This document shows, piece by piece, positions 1-9,470 of a DNA stretch of 53,016 nt. The position numbers and the translations under genes were made by a program. This stretch comes from an uncultured Tateyamaria sp. (GTDB taxonomy: Bacteria; Pseudomonadota; Alphaproteobacteria; Rhodobacterales; Rhodobacteraceae). The notes below the pieces were generated by a model. It did not search any database, was not told where the DNA came from, and saw only the letters and a program-made list of their open reading frames with translations. The stretch is from NCBI GenBank assembly GCA_905480645.1, contig CAJQRC010000031.1, positions 1 through 53,016 of the forward strand, written 5' to 3'. How positions within the stretch are numbered: the first letter of the stretch is position 1; each line of letters starts with the position of its first letter.

Positions 1-11
1 TCGAGATTCAT
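1..11 (-). CDS. 5' end of an unidentified minus-strand gene, cut by the window edge
   Basis: Read on the minus strand, an ATG at 11-9 follows an AAGGAA ribosome-binding site (about 18-23) at good spacing, and only the codons for Met-Asn-Leu lie inside the window. The gene would be divergent from hemA. Nothing can be said about its product. The call rests only on the start-site context, so it is tentative. Confidence 0.4.
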
Positions 12-110
12 ATCAGTTCCTTTTATTTTAGTATTTAAAGTAATTAATTTGTTTTTACAGTTGAGTGATATTTGGTCTGTTTTACAGGATAACTTCAACT
101 ATCAATTTTT

Positions 111-140
111 GGTTTTGGTTTTGGTTTTGGTTTTGGTTTA
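111..140. repeat. GGTTTT hexanucleotide tandem repeat
   Basis: Four exact GGTTTT units are followed by one GGTTTA unit, then a degenerate GGTTGTTGGTTG tail. The repeat lies between the divergent edge gene and hemA. Such a short-unit repeat can gain or lose copies by slippage, and its regularly spaced GG pairs could form a weak two-tetrad quadruplex. Both possibilities are inference. Confidence 0.85.
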
Positions 141-186
141 GGTTGTTGGTTGTTTCCGTAGTTTGATACCGAAGAAATTTTTTTTG

Positions 187-224
187 CCTGCGACAGGAAG
201 CGCAGGTGTTTTGTATTAAAACAC
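187..224. promoter_or_regulatory. Two adjacent dyads upstream of hemA
   Basis: CCTGCG (187-192) and CGCAGG (201-206) form a 6-bp inverted repeat. It is directly followed by GTGTTTT (206-212) and AAAACAC (218-224), a 7-bp inverted repeat around GTATT. They lie about 80 bases before the hemA start. The second has the shape of a dimeric repressor or activator site. The first could be a leader stem, but the T run needed for a convincing terminator is missing. No FnrL-type site (TTGAC-N4-GTCAA) was seen. Confidence 0.4.
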
Positions 225-306
225 TCTATATCCACAACTAACTATTTGTGATTGTCTAGAAACAGATCATCAAACACTGTCGCGTTAGTAAATTATGGAG
301 TTTGGC

Positions 307-1530
307 GTGGATTACATCGCTCAACTAAACCAAGCTCTGCAAAGCTTGCACGACGAAGGCCGTTATCGCACTTTTATCGATATTGAACGCAGCAAAGGCC
401 AATTTCCCCATGCTACATGGACAAAACCAGATGGGACCACGGCGCCAATAACTGTCTGGTGTGGTAATGATTACCTCGGTATGGGACAAAATCCGATTGT
501 TTTAAATGCCATGCATGAAGCCATTGATGCCACGGGTGCTGGTTCGGGGGGGACACGCAATATTTCTGGCACTACCATTTATCACAAACGGCTAGAAGCA
601 GAGCTGGCTGATTTGCACCTCAAAGAAGAGGCTTTACTGTTTACCAGTGCCTACGTAGCTAATGATGCAACACTAAGTACCCTGCCCAAGATATTTCCCG
701 GCCTGATTATTTATTCAGATGCTCTAAACCACGCCTCCATGATTGAAGGTGTGCGTCGAAATGGTGGTGCTAAGCGTATTTTTCGCCATAATGATATTAT
801 TCATTTACGTGAACTTTTATCAGCGGATGATCCGTTGGCCCCAAAGATTATTGCTTTTGAATCTATTTACTCGATGGATGGTGATTTTAGTCCAATTTCT
901 GCGATATGCGATTTAGCGGATGAGTTTGGGGCGTTGACTTACCTCGATGAGGTACATGCTGTAGGGATGTACGGCGCGCATGGAGCGGGGGTTTGCGAGC
1001 GTGAAGGGTTGATGGACAGGATCGATATCATCAACGGCACACTTGCAAAAGCATATGGCGTGATGGGAGGCTACATAGCTGCTTCTAGTAAGATGTGTGA
1101 TGCTATTCGGTCTTATGCACCCGGCTTTATATTTACGACGTCTTTGCCGCCTGCAGTCGCTGCTGGAGCAACGGCCTCTGTTGCTTTTTTGAAAACAGCT
1201 GGAAATCTTCGTGCCGATCATCTCACACAGGCTAAAGCGATCAAGTTGCAGCTTAAAGGTTTAGGATTGCCAGTTATAGATCATGGTAGTCATATCGTGC
1301 CAGTTATGGTGGGCAATCCAGTACACACAAAAATTATTAGCGATATGCTGCTCGAGCAGCACGGAATTTATGTACAGCCAATCAACTATCCAACAGTACC
1401 CCGCGGTACCGAACGATTGCGCTTCACACCCTCGCCGGTTCATGGATCAAATGAAATTGACGCTTTAGTGACTGCGATGGATGAGTTGTGGTCTCATTGT
1501 GCGCTGAATCGTGCCGAGGAAGCCTCTTGA
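307..1530 (+). CDS. hemA: 5-aminolevulinate synthase
   Basis: This PLP enzyme condenses glycine and succinyl-CoA to 5-aminolevulinate, the first step of the C4 tetrapyrrole route typical of Alphaproteobacteria. The GTG start at 307 is preferred over the ATG at 295: it has GGAG six bases upstream, it gives the family N-terminus (MDYIAQLN, then [11 protein letters not shown]), and it places the PLP lysine (in [13 protein letters not shown]) at residue 248 and the DEVHAVG aspartate at 214, as in the Rhodobacter enzyme. The length of 407 residues is normal. Other landmarks are the [10 protein letters not shown] glycine loop and a C-terminal RLRFTPSP segment. Haem biosynthesis is the expected role in the cytoplasm. 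The upstream dyads suggest transcriptional control. Confidence 0.97.
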   Translation: MDYIAQLNQALQSLHDEGRYRTFIDIERSKGQFPHATWTKPDGTTAPITVWCGNDYLGMGQNPIVLNAMHEAIDATGAGSGGTRNISGTTIYHKRLEAELADLHLKEEALLFTSAYVANDATLSTLPKIFPGLIIYSDALNHASMIEGVRRNGGAKRIFRHNDIIHLRELLSADDPLAPKIIAFESIYSMDGDFSPISAICDLADEFGALTYLDEVHAVGMYGAHGAGVCEREGLMDRIDIINGTLAKAYGVMGGYIAASSKMCDAIRSYAPGFIFTTSLPPAVAAGATASVAFLKTAGNLRADHLTQAKAIKLQLKGLGLPVIDHGSHIVPVMVGNPVHTKIISDMLLEQHGIYVQPINYPTVPRGTERLRFTPSPVHGSNEIDALVTAMDELWSHCALNRAEEAS

Positions 1531-1645
1531 TCTAGGAAATTGTTTAATTCGTGTTGTCTTCTGTTAGTTTGGGTTTAAAAAGTTGAAAGCGCGAATCAAA
1601 TTTGCCGTGATTTTCAACGTTTTGGGCAAGCAGGGCGGCGGTGCA

Positions 1646-2854
1646 ATGGTTGGGCGTACAGCTGATAAATCCAGTAAAGAGAAAATTGGCAAACCTAAAC
1701 GGTTTGACGATTTTGAACTGCGTCTTGGCGATATCATGCGTGGGGAACGTGCTACGTTGGGTAAATCTTTGCTGGATGTACAACGTGATTTAAGGATTAA
1801 GGCTAGTTATATTTCTGCTATAGAATCCTCTGATCCTCAGGCTTTTGATACCCCCGGCTTTATAGCTGGTTACGTTCGGTCTTACGCGCGCTATCTGAAT
1901 ATGGATCCCGACAAAACTTTCGCGACGTTCTGCGAGGAGAGTGGATTTTCTGTTGCTCATGGTATGTCTGCGGAAGCTTCTGTGATTAAAAAGCCGCTGC
2001 AAGAAAAACGTTTAGGCCGGGGGTTAGGGGCAGATATTTTTAGCTCGCCTGAAATTCCTTTCGCGCCCGTAAGGGAGGGAATATTTTCGGGGATTGAACC
2101 ACGTGCTGTGGGGTCATCAGTTGTTCTGCTAGTTCTTATCGCTGCTATCGCGTTTGGTGGCTATTCCGTCCTTCAAGAGGTTCAACGTGTACAAGTCGCA
2201 CCTGTAGATCAAACACCTACTGTTCTATCTAGCCTCGACCCTTTAAATGGAGTTGTGCCTCGACCGGATGAAAAAACTGGTCCTTTAACGACTACACCTA
2301 GAGTTGATGCTTTAAATCGTCTTTATCGTCCGCAAGCTCTTGAGGTGCCCGTATTAATAGCTAGAGACAGGCCTATTGCGACTTTAGATCCAAGAGAAAA
2401 TGCTAATTTTTTAGCGCCAGAACTGGACACAGATGTCGTTGTTGGACAAATAAAACAAAACTCTAGTATTGTTGACGGCCAAAATATTCCGCGCGTGATT
2501 GAAGAAAAAATGCCGGCTTTGCAGATGATTGCTGTGCGTCCTTCATGGGTAAGGGTTAGGTCCGCAGATGGTACCGTGATTTTTGAGACGACAATGCAAG
2601 CAGGAGAAACATGGGAAGCCCCATTAACAGAGCAGCCCCCAATATTGAGGGCTGGTGAAAGTGGTGCGATATACTTTGCAATAAATGGTAAGTTCTATGG
2701 TCCTGTTGGTGATCCCGGTCAGGTAACTTCTAACTTGCCGCTTGAGATTGTAGGCTTGCAGGAAACTTATCTACCTGTTGACATATCAACTGATGAAGGT
2801 TTGGTGCGCTATGCAGAAGCAAACGCTGCTGCAGTAGATACAGACAGCAACTAG
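1646..2854 (+). CDS. RodZ-like membrane protein with N-terminal helix-turn-helix and C-terminal DUF4115-type domain
   Basis: An N-terminal Xre-like helix-turn-helix (about residues 20-100, including GKSLLDVQRDLRIKASYISA and GYVRSYARYLNMD) is followed by one membrane helix (about 156-176) and a periplasmic C-terminal beta domain (about 290-370, with RPSWVRVRSADGT and ETWEAP). This is the architecture of RodZ, which links MreB to the cell-wall elongation machinery. I chose the ATG at 1646, giving 402 residues, because an upstream TTG reading (1583) adds a segment without family likeness. It lies about 90 bases before ispG, an order common in Proteobacteria. The middle region is Pro-rich and poorly conserved. 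RodZ function is inferred from architecture. Confidence 0.8.
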   Translation: MVGRTADKSSKEKIGKPKRFDDFELRLGDIMRGERATLGKSLLDVQRDLRIKASYISAIESSDPQAFDTPGFIAGYVRSYARYLNMDPDKTFATFCEESGFSVAHGMSAEASVIKKPLQEKRLGRGLGADIFSSPEIPFAPVREGIFSGIEPRAVGSSVVLLVLIAAIAFGGYSVLQEVQRVQVAPVDQTPTVLSSLDPLNGVVPRPDEKTGPLTTTPRVDALNRLYRPQALEVPVLIARDRPIATLDPRENANFLAPELDTDVVVGQIKQNSSIVDGQNIPRVIEEKMPALQMIAVRPSWVRVRSADGTVIFETTMQAGETWEAPLTEQPPILRAGESGAIYFAINGKFYGPVGDPGQVTSNLPLEIVGLQETYLPVDISTDEGLVRYAEANAAAVDTDSN

Positions 2855-2944
2855 TAAAATATTTAATAAACCATCGTACCATTGCTGCACTTGTCTAGAT
2901 TGTTTATTTAGATGTACGGTTTTTATTATAAGTAAGGTGTCCAA

Positions 2945-4078
2945 ATGTCGCTGAATCACATCCGCCCTTGGCGAAATATTTATCGTCGGGAAAGTCGCCA
3001 AATAATGGTGGGAAATGTTCCTGTTGGGGGAGGGGCTCCAATTACCGTCCAAACTATGACCAACACGTTGACCACAGATATCAAAGCCACCATCCAGCAG
3101 ATACATGCGGCGGCTGAGGCAGGAGCTGATATTGTTCGGGTCTCAGTGCCAGATGAAGATTCGTCAACTGCGATGAAAGAAATTGTGCGAGAAAGCCCAG
3201 TTCCATTGGTTGCAGATATTCATTTTCATTATAAGCGTGGAATTGAGGCTGCAGAATCTGGTGCTGCATGTTTGAGAATTAATCCAGGAAATATTGGTAA
3301 TGAAGTCCGCGTTAAAGAAGTCATAAAGGCTGCACGTGACAATAATTGCTCAATACGCATTGGTGTTAATGCAGGAAGTCTTGAAAAGCATTTACTCGAT
3401 AAATATGGAGAGCCAAATCCAGATGCGATGGTTGAAAGTGGCCTCGATCATATCAAGATTTTGCAAGATAATGATTTTCATCAGTTTAAAATTAGCTGTA
3501 AAGCATCTGATGTTTTCATGGCAGCCGCAGCTTACCAAAAATTAGCTGAAGCTACAGACGCGCCGATCCATTTGGGAATTACTGAAGCGGGTGGATTGAC
3601 TTCTGGTACTATCAAATCTGCCATCGGTCTTGGTCAACTTTTATGGATGGGTATTGGAGATACAATTAGGGTATCGTTGTCTGCAGATCCCGTTGAGGAG
3701 GTGAAAGTTGGCTATGAAATTCTGAAATCTCTAGGTCTTCGTCACCGTGGTGTAAATATAATTTCGTGCCCGTCCTGTGCGCGGCAAGGATTTGATGTAA
3801 TCAAAACTGTTGAAACTTTAGAAAACCGTTTGGCCCATATAAAGACACCCTTGAGCCTCTCAATAATTGGTTGCGTTGTGAACGGACCTGGCGAAGCTCT
3901 TATGACTGATGTCGGGTTTACTGGAGGTGGTAATGGTTCTGGGATGGTTTACCTAGCAGGAAAACAAAGTCACAAGTTAGATAATGATGCCATGGTCAAT
4001 CACATTGTTGAGCAAGTGGAAAAAAAGGCATTAGAACTCGGCGCAGCTGTGAACACATCAGGAAAACTGGCGCAATAG
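2945..4078 (+). CDS. ispG: 4-hydroxy-3-methylbut-2-en-1-yl diphosphate synthase
   Basis: IspG (GcpE) reductively opens 2-C-methyl-D-erythritol 2,4-cyclodiphosphate to HMBPP in the MEP isoprenoid pathway, using a 4Fe-4S cluster. The cluster ligands are visible: C275 and C278 in SCPSC, C310 in [12 protein letters not shown], and E317. The N-terminal TIM-barrel part shows [20 protein letters not shown] and [10 protein letters not shown]. The length of 377 residues is typical. AAGGTGTCCAAATG gives a plausible ribosome-binding site. It may be cotranscribed with the RodZ-like gene upstream, as in many Proteobacteria. hisS, which often follows ispG elsewhere, is absent here. Confidence 0.97.
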   Translation: MSLNHIRPWRNIYRRESRQIMVGNVPVGGGAPITVQTMTNTLTTDIKATIQQIHAAAEAGADIVRVSVPDEDSSTAMKEIVRESPVPLVADIHFHYKRGIEAAESGAACLRINPGNIGNEVRVKEVIKAARDNNCSIRIGVNAGSLEKHLLDKYGEPNPDAMVESGLDHIKILQDNDFHQFKISCKASDVFMAAAAYQKLAEATDAPIHLGITEAGGLTSGTIKSAIGLGQLLWMGIGDTIRVSLSADPVEEVKVGYEILKSLGLRHRGVNIISCPSCARQGFDVIKTVETLENRLAHIKTPLSLSIIGCVVNGPGEALMTDVGFTGGGNGSGMVYLAGKQSHKLDNDAMVNHIVEQVEKKALELGAAVNTSGKLAQ

Positions 4079-4280
4079 AAATAACTGTCACCTGTAGTAT
4101 TGCTGACACTTAAATATAAACCTCTCATCAGTCTGATGACCTCAAACTATTAATTGTATAAAAAATTGATTGAATAGTTGCTACAAATAGTTTCGAACGA
4201 CATATCCCATGTATTTTTTCCAATTTCTAATAGTTTGGGATGAAAACTAAGAGTAGGTCCTGTAAACAAAAATTAACGTA

Positions 4281-5024
4281 CTATCCTCGCTTTGCATCAA
4301 TCAACTCTTTCATTTGGTCGTATGGCAAATAACCTCGCAACAATTCGTCTTGCATTATAAATGTAGGTGTTCCCGAAATTTGCAATTGCTGCGCTAAAGT
4401 ACGGGTCTGAGCGATTTCTTGCATGACTTCTGGAGAATCCATTTGTGCTTCTATTCCGTCTGCATCTAATCCAAAGGTAGACGCAAGGCGCCGTAAGTTG
4501 CGCATGTTAATTTCTCCCTCGAAGGTCATTAGGGCATCCGCAATTCCTTTGTAGGCCTGTGCTCCAGATATTTGTTTTGTTGCAATAGCAAAACGTGAAG
4601 CAAGCAACGATTGTTCACCTAAAATTGGAAACTCTTTGAGAATAATTCTAATATTTCCATCTGTTTTTAGAAGTTTGGTTACTTCTCCATGTGCTTTTTT
4701 GCAGTAACCGCAGCGATAGTCTACGAACTCAACTAACGTGATATCACCCTCAGGATTACCGCCAACAAAGCTATATCCATCGTTAAAAATTTGTTCAGCG
4801 TTATTGGTAACTAGAACTATATCGGCCTGCATCTGCTCTTGCCCTTGACGTTGCTCAAGTACTGCGACGGCTTCCATGATTACTTTTGGGTTTTCCATGA
4901 GATATGATCTGATTTCATCACGAAAAATTGCCCTCTCTTTATCGGACATGTCGGTTACATCGAAAGCTACGGCTGGAAGAGCAAGGATGTAAGAAATGAT
5001 AAAAGCAGTCAGAGTTCGAAACAT
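4281..5024 (-). CDS. DsbA-family thiol:disulfide oxidoreductase, periplasmic
   Basis: The 247-residue protein has a cleavable signal peptide (about residues 1-20, ending ALPAVAF), a helical N-terminal extension with NPKVIMEAV, and a thioredoxin-fold domain with the active site C105-G-Y-C108 in VDYRCGYCKKAHGEV. The cis-proline loop is ISGTPTFIM. This arrangement matches the Com1/BdbD-like branch of the DsbA family. It should oxidise cysteine pairs in exported proteins, possibly those of the divergent cell-wall genes, but the substrates are unknown. It converges with ispG and is divergent from amiC. Confidence 0.9.
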   Translation of the reverse strand: MFRTLTAFIISYILALPAVAFDVTDMSDKERAIFRDEIRSYLMENPKVIMEAVAVLEQRQGQEQMQADIVLVTNNAEQIFNDGYSFVGGNPEGDITLVEFVDYRCGYCKKAHGEVTKLLKTDGNIRIILKEFPILGEQSLLASRFAIATKQISGAQAYKGIADALMTFEGEINMRNLRRLASTFGLDADGIEAQMDSPEVMQEIAQTRTLAQQLQISGTPTFIMQDELLRGYLPYDQMKELIDAKRG

Positions 5025-5399
5025 GGTTAATTTCCAGTTCTATTTTAAAGCAGGTTTTGATCCAATGTGCACATCTATTAGGCGTTGCCAAGCTCTTAGC
5101 TGTTTGAATAAGAAAATGCTCGATTATCGCTTGGTTAACAGAATAAATATCATAATATAATATAGAATAATAAACAGTTCCAATTTACAAAATAATAGAT
5201 TTGTAGGTTCGACAATACTTTTATTTGCCTTTAGAAATTTAAGAATTGGAGAAATATTAATCTTTTGTAAAAGTAATTTAACGGAATTCAAAAATACTAA
5301 TGAGGTATTAAATATTTATACTAATCTTACTTATTGGTATGTTTTAGGCTTGGAATTTTTATTAAGTCGCCATTTTGGATACTCAGAAAGAGTAATACG
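5025..5399. other. Divergent intergenic region between the DsbA-like gene and amiC
   Basis: This is an AT-rich stretch of 375 bases with no convincing gene. It must hold the promoters for both flanking genes, but no clear -35/-10 pair stands out. A 31-codon frame from 5070 has no ribosome-binding site or protein-like composition and is not called. Confidence 0.6.
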
Positions 5400-6575
5400 A
5401 TGGAAAAATTTATCTTTGTTTTGATTATGTGTTGCGTAGCGACAGGAGTAGTAGCGCGAAATATATCAGAATTGGCTCTGTTACACGCCGCAGAGAGCCA
5501 TATTAAAGATTTAGGAGATGATGAAGTCAGATTAACTCTTTCACTAAGTAAAGGTACTCCTTTTCGTATCTTTTCTTTGAATAATCCTGCTCGAATAGTT
5601 TTTGAATTTCATAGACTAGGTTTAAACGGAATTGGGCCGGATGATTTATTGTCAGAATCCGATCATGTTACAGAAGTAAAATTAATTGAGTCTGAATTAG
5701 GTTGGTCACGATTATTTTTGACCCTCGTTGATACCATGTTGCCTCACGAAGTTGATATGTCTGTTGAACCTGAAAATGGAAGCGCGTCTCTCAATGTTAT
5801 TTTAAAAAATGTGAACGAAATAGAATTTGAGGCTCATGCAACGATTATAGATGATTTAGAACTAAATATAGTCTCTTTGGCGCCTTTACAGCTTGAGAAA
5901 AAAGATCGTTTCGTTGTGTTGATTGATCCGGGTCACGGGGGAAGCGATCAGGGTGCGGAGCGCGAGAGTACAAAAGAAAAAGAGTTAGTTTTAAATATAG
6001 GTTTGGCTTTACGGAATGTCTTACTTAGTGTTGATGATATCGAGGTTATTATGACCCGAGATAAGGACACTTTTGTATCTTTACCCGCCAGAGTAAATTT
6101 GGCTCAGAAGGTTGAGGCCGATCTATTTTTATCTCTGCATGCACACTCGACTGAGCACCATCAGAAACAGGGTGTTACCATTTACACTTTATCTAACGGT
6201 TCTGCTGGCACCGCCTCAGAGCAATTGGCACAACTTCATAATCGATCAGAAATATTAACTGGAATTGATCTTTCTGGAGTAGACGATGAAGTGACAGGGA
6301 TTTTATTAGATTTGACGCGAAATGAAACTCAACTTCAGTCATATAGTCTAGTTTCTGCGTTGATGGTTCAATTAAAAATTTTTGGTATTACGTTAAATCA
6401 AAGCCCTCGCCGTGAGGCGTCATTTTCTGTTCTTAAAAGTGCCAATGTCCCATCGATTCTTTTCGATTTGGGTTCTTTGTCAAATAACATGAACCTTATA
6501 AACCTTCGGGATCCAACCTGGCAAAGTAGTTTTGGTGAAGCAATCGCAGCAGGTATCCTCCTTTGGCGGGATTAA
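5400..6575 (+). CDS. amiC: N-acetylmuramoyl-L-alanine amidase (AmiC type, Amidase_3)
   Basis: The enzyme is a zinc amidase that cleaves the bond between N-acetylmuramic acid and the peptide stem, used in septum splitting. The ATG at 5400 is chosen because AGAAAGAG precedes it and a signal peptide follows at once (MEKFIFVLIMCCVATGVVA). An N-terminal AMIN-like domain (about 20-150) precedes the catalytic domain. The zinc and catalytic region shows VLIDPGHGGSDQGA (His at about 179), KEKELVLNIG, TRDKDTFVSL and LFLSLHAHS. The length of 391 residues is normal. It precedes mrcA by 130 bases, an alphaproteobacterial order that normally also includes rne, which is not seen here. Confidence 0.93.
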   Translation: MEKFIFVLIMCCVATGVVARNISELALLHAAESHIKDLGDDEVRLTLSLSKGTPFRIFSLNNPARIVFEFHRLGLNGIGPDDLLSESDHVTEVKLIESELGWSRLFLTLVDTMLPHEVDMSVEPENGSASLNVILKNVNEIEFEAHATIIDDLELNIVSLAPLQLEKKDRFVVLIDPGHGGSDQGAERESTKEKELVLNIGLALRNVLLSVDDIEVIMTRDKDTFVSLPARVNLAQKVEADLFLSLHAHSTEHHQKQGVTIYTLSNGSAGTASEQLAQLHNRSEILTGIDLSGVDDEVTGILLDLTRNETQLQSYSLVSALMVQLKIFGITLNQSPRREASFSVLKSANVPSILFDLGSLSNNMNLINLRDPTWQSSFGEAIAAGILLWRD

Positions 6576-6705
6576 AATTTTACACTACGCTCTCCAGTGC
6601 GCCAGTAACATTAGCGAGATCTTACAACGGATGTCTTTTGACGCCTCAAGTTAGGTGTCGTATAGATAAATTTGGAAAAGTTGATTTTTTCAAGAGTGAG
6701 TGGTT

Positions 6706-9216
6706 ATGCTAAGATTTATTTTATCATTTTTTGGAGGCATTTTTTCAGTCATAACCATGAGTGTTGCTATGATTGCTCTGTCAGTGGGGGCCGTAATTTG
6801 GGTTTACGGTCGTGACCTCCCTAGCCATGAGGCTCTTGCCCAGTATCAACCTGCTACAATTAGCCGAATATATTCAGGAGAGGGTCAAATCATCGATGAG
6901 TTTGCGGAAGAACGGCGTTTGTTTGTTCCTGCAAATGCAATTCCTGATATGGTAAAAGAAGCTTTTATTAGCGCTGAAGATAAAAACTTTTATTCACATG
7001 ATGGCTACGATTTACGCGGTATTGGCGCCGCAGCTTTTGAGGCGGTGCGAAGTCGCGGCAAGGATGTGCGCGGTGCGTCTACAATAACCCAACAGGTAAT
7101 GAAAAACTTCTTATTATCTGGCGACCGACAAGCTGAACGAAAGATAAAAGAAATTATTCTCGCCGCGAGAGTTGAAGAGGCGTTAGAGAAAGAAGAAATC
7201 CTTGAGCTATACTTAAATGAAATCTTTTTAGGTCAGAATTCTTATGGTGTATCAGCTGCAAGTCAGACTTACTTTAATAAAAACCTTGAAGAATTAGCAC
7301 CGCATGAGGCTGCAATGTTAGCAGCTTTGCCTAAGGCTCCTTCTAGATACCACCCAGTCAGAAATAAAGACCGCTTATTGGCGCGTCGCAATTTTGTGCT
7401 GAAAGAAATGTTGGAGAACGGATATATTGATGAAGCTTCATATGTTGAGGAAGTCAGTATGCCTTTACGCTCGGTCCAGAATAAAGATTTTGAAAGCTTC
7501 AAGATGGAAATGCCGCCCCGAGATTATTTTACTGACGAAATTCGGCGCCAGTTAAGTGAAGATTTTGGCGAAGGAGAGTTTTTTACTGGTGGGTACAACG
7601 TACGTGCAACAATTGATTCGGAAATGCAGCCTGTAGCTGCACGAGCCTTGCGTACGCAGCTTGAGATTTATGATAGGGCGCGCGGCATTTGGCGTGGTAC
7701 GGGTGCAAAGCTGGATTTAGGTCAAATTGAAAACTGGAAAGAAGCACTTTCTGATACGACTGTTGCACGCGATATTGACTTAGAAGGTCAGTGGTACCCC
7801 GCGGTAGTTTTAGAAGTTGGTAATGATGAGTTACGCCTTGGTATTGAAGGCTGGACGGATTCTATGGCTCCACCATTGGTTCCTCGGGAAGATATTAAAT
7901 GGGTGAAAGGTAGCTTTGTTGATAATTTTAAGGTTGGCGATGTGGTACATGTACGCGCCTTGACTAAAGACGAAAATGGTTCTTTTATTCGCTGGTCCCT
8001 TCGCCAAGTGCCCCAAGTTCAAGGTGCTTTTGTAGCCATGGATGTAAACACTGGCCGTGTTATAGCGATGCAAGGTGGGTTCAGTTACCAAAATTCTGTA
8101 TTCAACCGGTCAACACAGGCAAAAAGACAACCTGGATCGTCATTTAAACCATTTGTCTATGCTGCTGCTTTAGACAGCGGATACTCACCTGCAACTATTG
8201 TGGTGGATGCGCCTATTGAAGTGAATACCCCTCAGGGCATATGGCGTCCGCGTAATTCATCTAACAAGTTTTATGGACCAACACCACTGAGGACAGGGAT
8301 CGAACGGTCTCGCAACTTGATGACAGTGCGCTTGGCAAAACAAATTGGTATGGATGTCGTGGCGGAGTACGCTGAACGTTTTGGCGTGTATGAAGATATG
8401 AGCCGGTTTTTGGCCAACGCTCTGGGCTCGGAAGAAACAACGTTATACCAAATGGTGTCAGCTTACGCGATGTTTGCAAATGGTGGTGAGCGTGTTCAAC
8501 CCACTTTGGTAGATCGTGTTCAGGATCGGTTTGGTCGTACGGTATATCGTCACGATGACCGAAGGTGTGAAGATTGTACGCAAATTGCAAGCTTGGATTC
8601 TGGGTTTGGACCTCGCATAATTTCTGATCGTGAACAGGTAATGGATCCAATTACTGCTTACCAGTTAACATCAATGATGCAGGGTGTTGTGGAACGTGGC
8701 ACAGCTTCTCGTACAGTGAACTTGTCAGTGCCAATAGCGGGTAAAACAGGGACAACCAATGATGCAAAAGATGTTTGGTTTGTTGGGTTTTCCAGTAATA
8801 TTGCGGCAGGGTGTTATATTGGATTTGACCAGCCTCGTGGTCTAGGTCGTGGTGCCTCGGGTGGTGGTATGTGCGGCCCAGTTTTCAATACCTTTATGGA
8901 GGAAGCAATTGCCAAGTTTGGAGGTGGTAAATTTAAATTGCCACCAGGTGGGCGATTTATGAAAATTGATCGCTTTACAGGCGCGCGCTTAGAAGATGGT
9001 GCTTCGGGAGAAAATGTAGTCGCAGAGTATTTTCGTGATGGTGTGGATCCGCTATTTGGCTTTATGTATGACGGTGGTTTCGCAATGGGCTCCGATCTTC
9101 CATTATTTGAAGAGGCCGCTGTAGCTGGGCGGCAAGTTACAACATCCACCGGAAGAAAAGCTGTAGTAGGTCCAAAGGCAAATTTTGGTACTTTAAGTTC
9201 TGGCGGTTTATACTGA
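6706..9216 (+). CDS. mrcA: Penicillin-binding protein 1A, bifunctional transglycosylase/transpeptidase
   Basis: This class A PBP polymerises and cross-links peptidoglycan at the inner membrane. After one N-terminal membrane helix (about residues 8-33) comes the GT51 glycosyltransferase domain with its catalytic Glu at about 91 in SAEDKNFYSH and RGASTITQQVMKN. An OB-like linker follows, then the transpeptidase domain with the SxxK serine at about 478 (PGSSFKPF), SRN, and KTGTT with Lys at about 680. The length of 836 residues matches the family. ATG 6706 is favoured over GTG 6700 because the AAGAG at 6692 is then nine bases away. It lies between amiC and prfB, as in many Alphaproteobacteria. 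Confidence 0.96.
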   Translation: MLRFILSFFGGIFSVITMSVAMIALSVGAVIWVYGRDLPSHEALAQYQPATISRIYSGEGQIIDEFAEERRLFVPANAIPDMVKEAFISAEDKNFYSHDGYDLRGIGAAAFEAVRSRGKDVRGASTITQQVMKNFLLSGDRQAERKIKEIILAARVEEALEKEEILELYLNEIFLGQNSYGVSAASQTYFNKNLEELAPHEAAMLAALPKAPSRYHPVRNKDRLLARRNFVLKEMLENGYIDEASYVEEVSMPLRSVQNKDFESFKMEMPPRDYFTDEIRRQLSEDFGEGEFFTGGYNVRATIDSEMQPVAARALRTQLEIYDRARGIWRGTGAKLDLGQIENWKEALSDTTVARDIDLEGQWYPAVVLEVGNDELRLGIEGWTDSMAPPLVPREDIKWVKGSFVDNFKVGDVVHVRALTKDENGSFIRWSLRQVPQVQGAFVAMDVNTGRVIAMQGGFSYQNSVFNRSTQAKRQPGSSFKPFVYAAALDSGYSPATIVVDAPIEVNTPQGIWRPRNSSNKFYGPTPLRTGIERSRNLMTVRLAKQIGMDVVAEYAERFGVYEDMSRFLANALGSEETTLYQMVSAYAMFANGGERVQPTLVDRVQDRFGRTVYRHDDRRCEDCTQIASLDSGFGPRIISDREQVMDPITAYQLTSMMQGVVERGTASRTVNLSVPIAGKTGTTNDAKDVWFVGFSSNIAAGCYIGFDQPRGLGRGASGGGMCGPVFNTFMEEAIAKFGGGKFKLPPGGRFMKIDRFTGARLEDGASGENVVAEYFRDGVDPLFGFMYDGGFAMGSDLPLFEEAAVAGRQVTTSTGRKAVVGPKANFGTLSSGGLY

Positions 9217-9470
9217 TTGAACAAGGGTTGGCATTCTGCATTTAATCAGCGAAGCCCTTATTTGATTTGTAAAAATATGGGAAGTGGTGAGTTGAAAAAT
9301 GTATAAATATATCGAATTCTAATATTTAATGTGAATTGCAATTTTATTTCGTTTTGGGAATTGGAGCATTAACATTCTACTTCATTCTCATACTGATTTA
9401 ATCCATCTATTGTATACGTATAAGTGCTGGTTTATCACCCTTCTTCCAACCCATTAGTGACGGGATCGTT

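Noticed and set aside
187-212. CCTGCG/CGCAGG stem as a terminator
   Set aside because: The following sequence TGTTTTG is a poor T-tract, and on the minus strand the stem is followed by A residues.
4126-4140. TCATCAG/CTGATGA palindrome after ispG as a terminator
   Set aside because: The loop is a single base and no T-run follows, so it was not called.
8814-9224. Long minus-strand frame of 136 codons inside mrcA
   Set aside because: It is antisense to the strongly conserved C-terminal part of the penicillin-binding protein and has a low-complexity Pro-rich composition.
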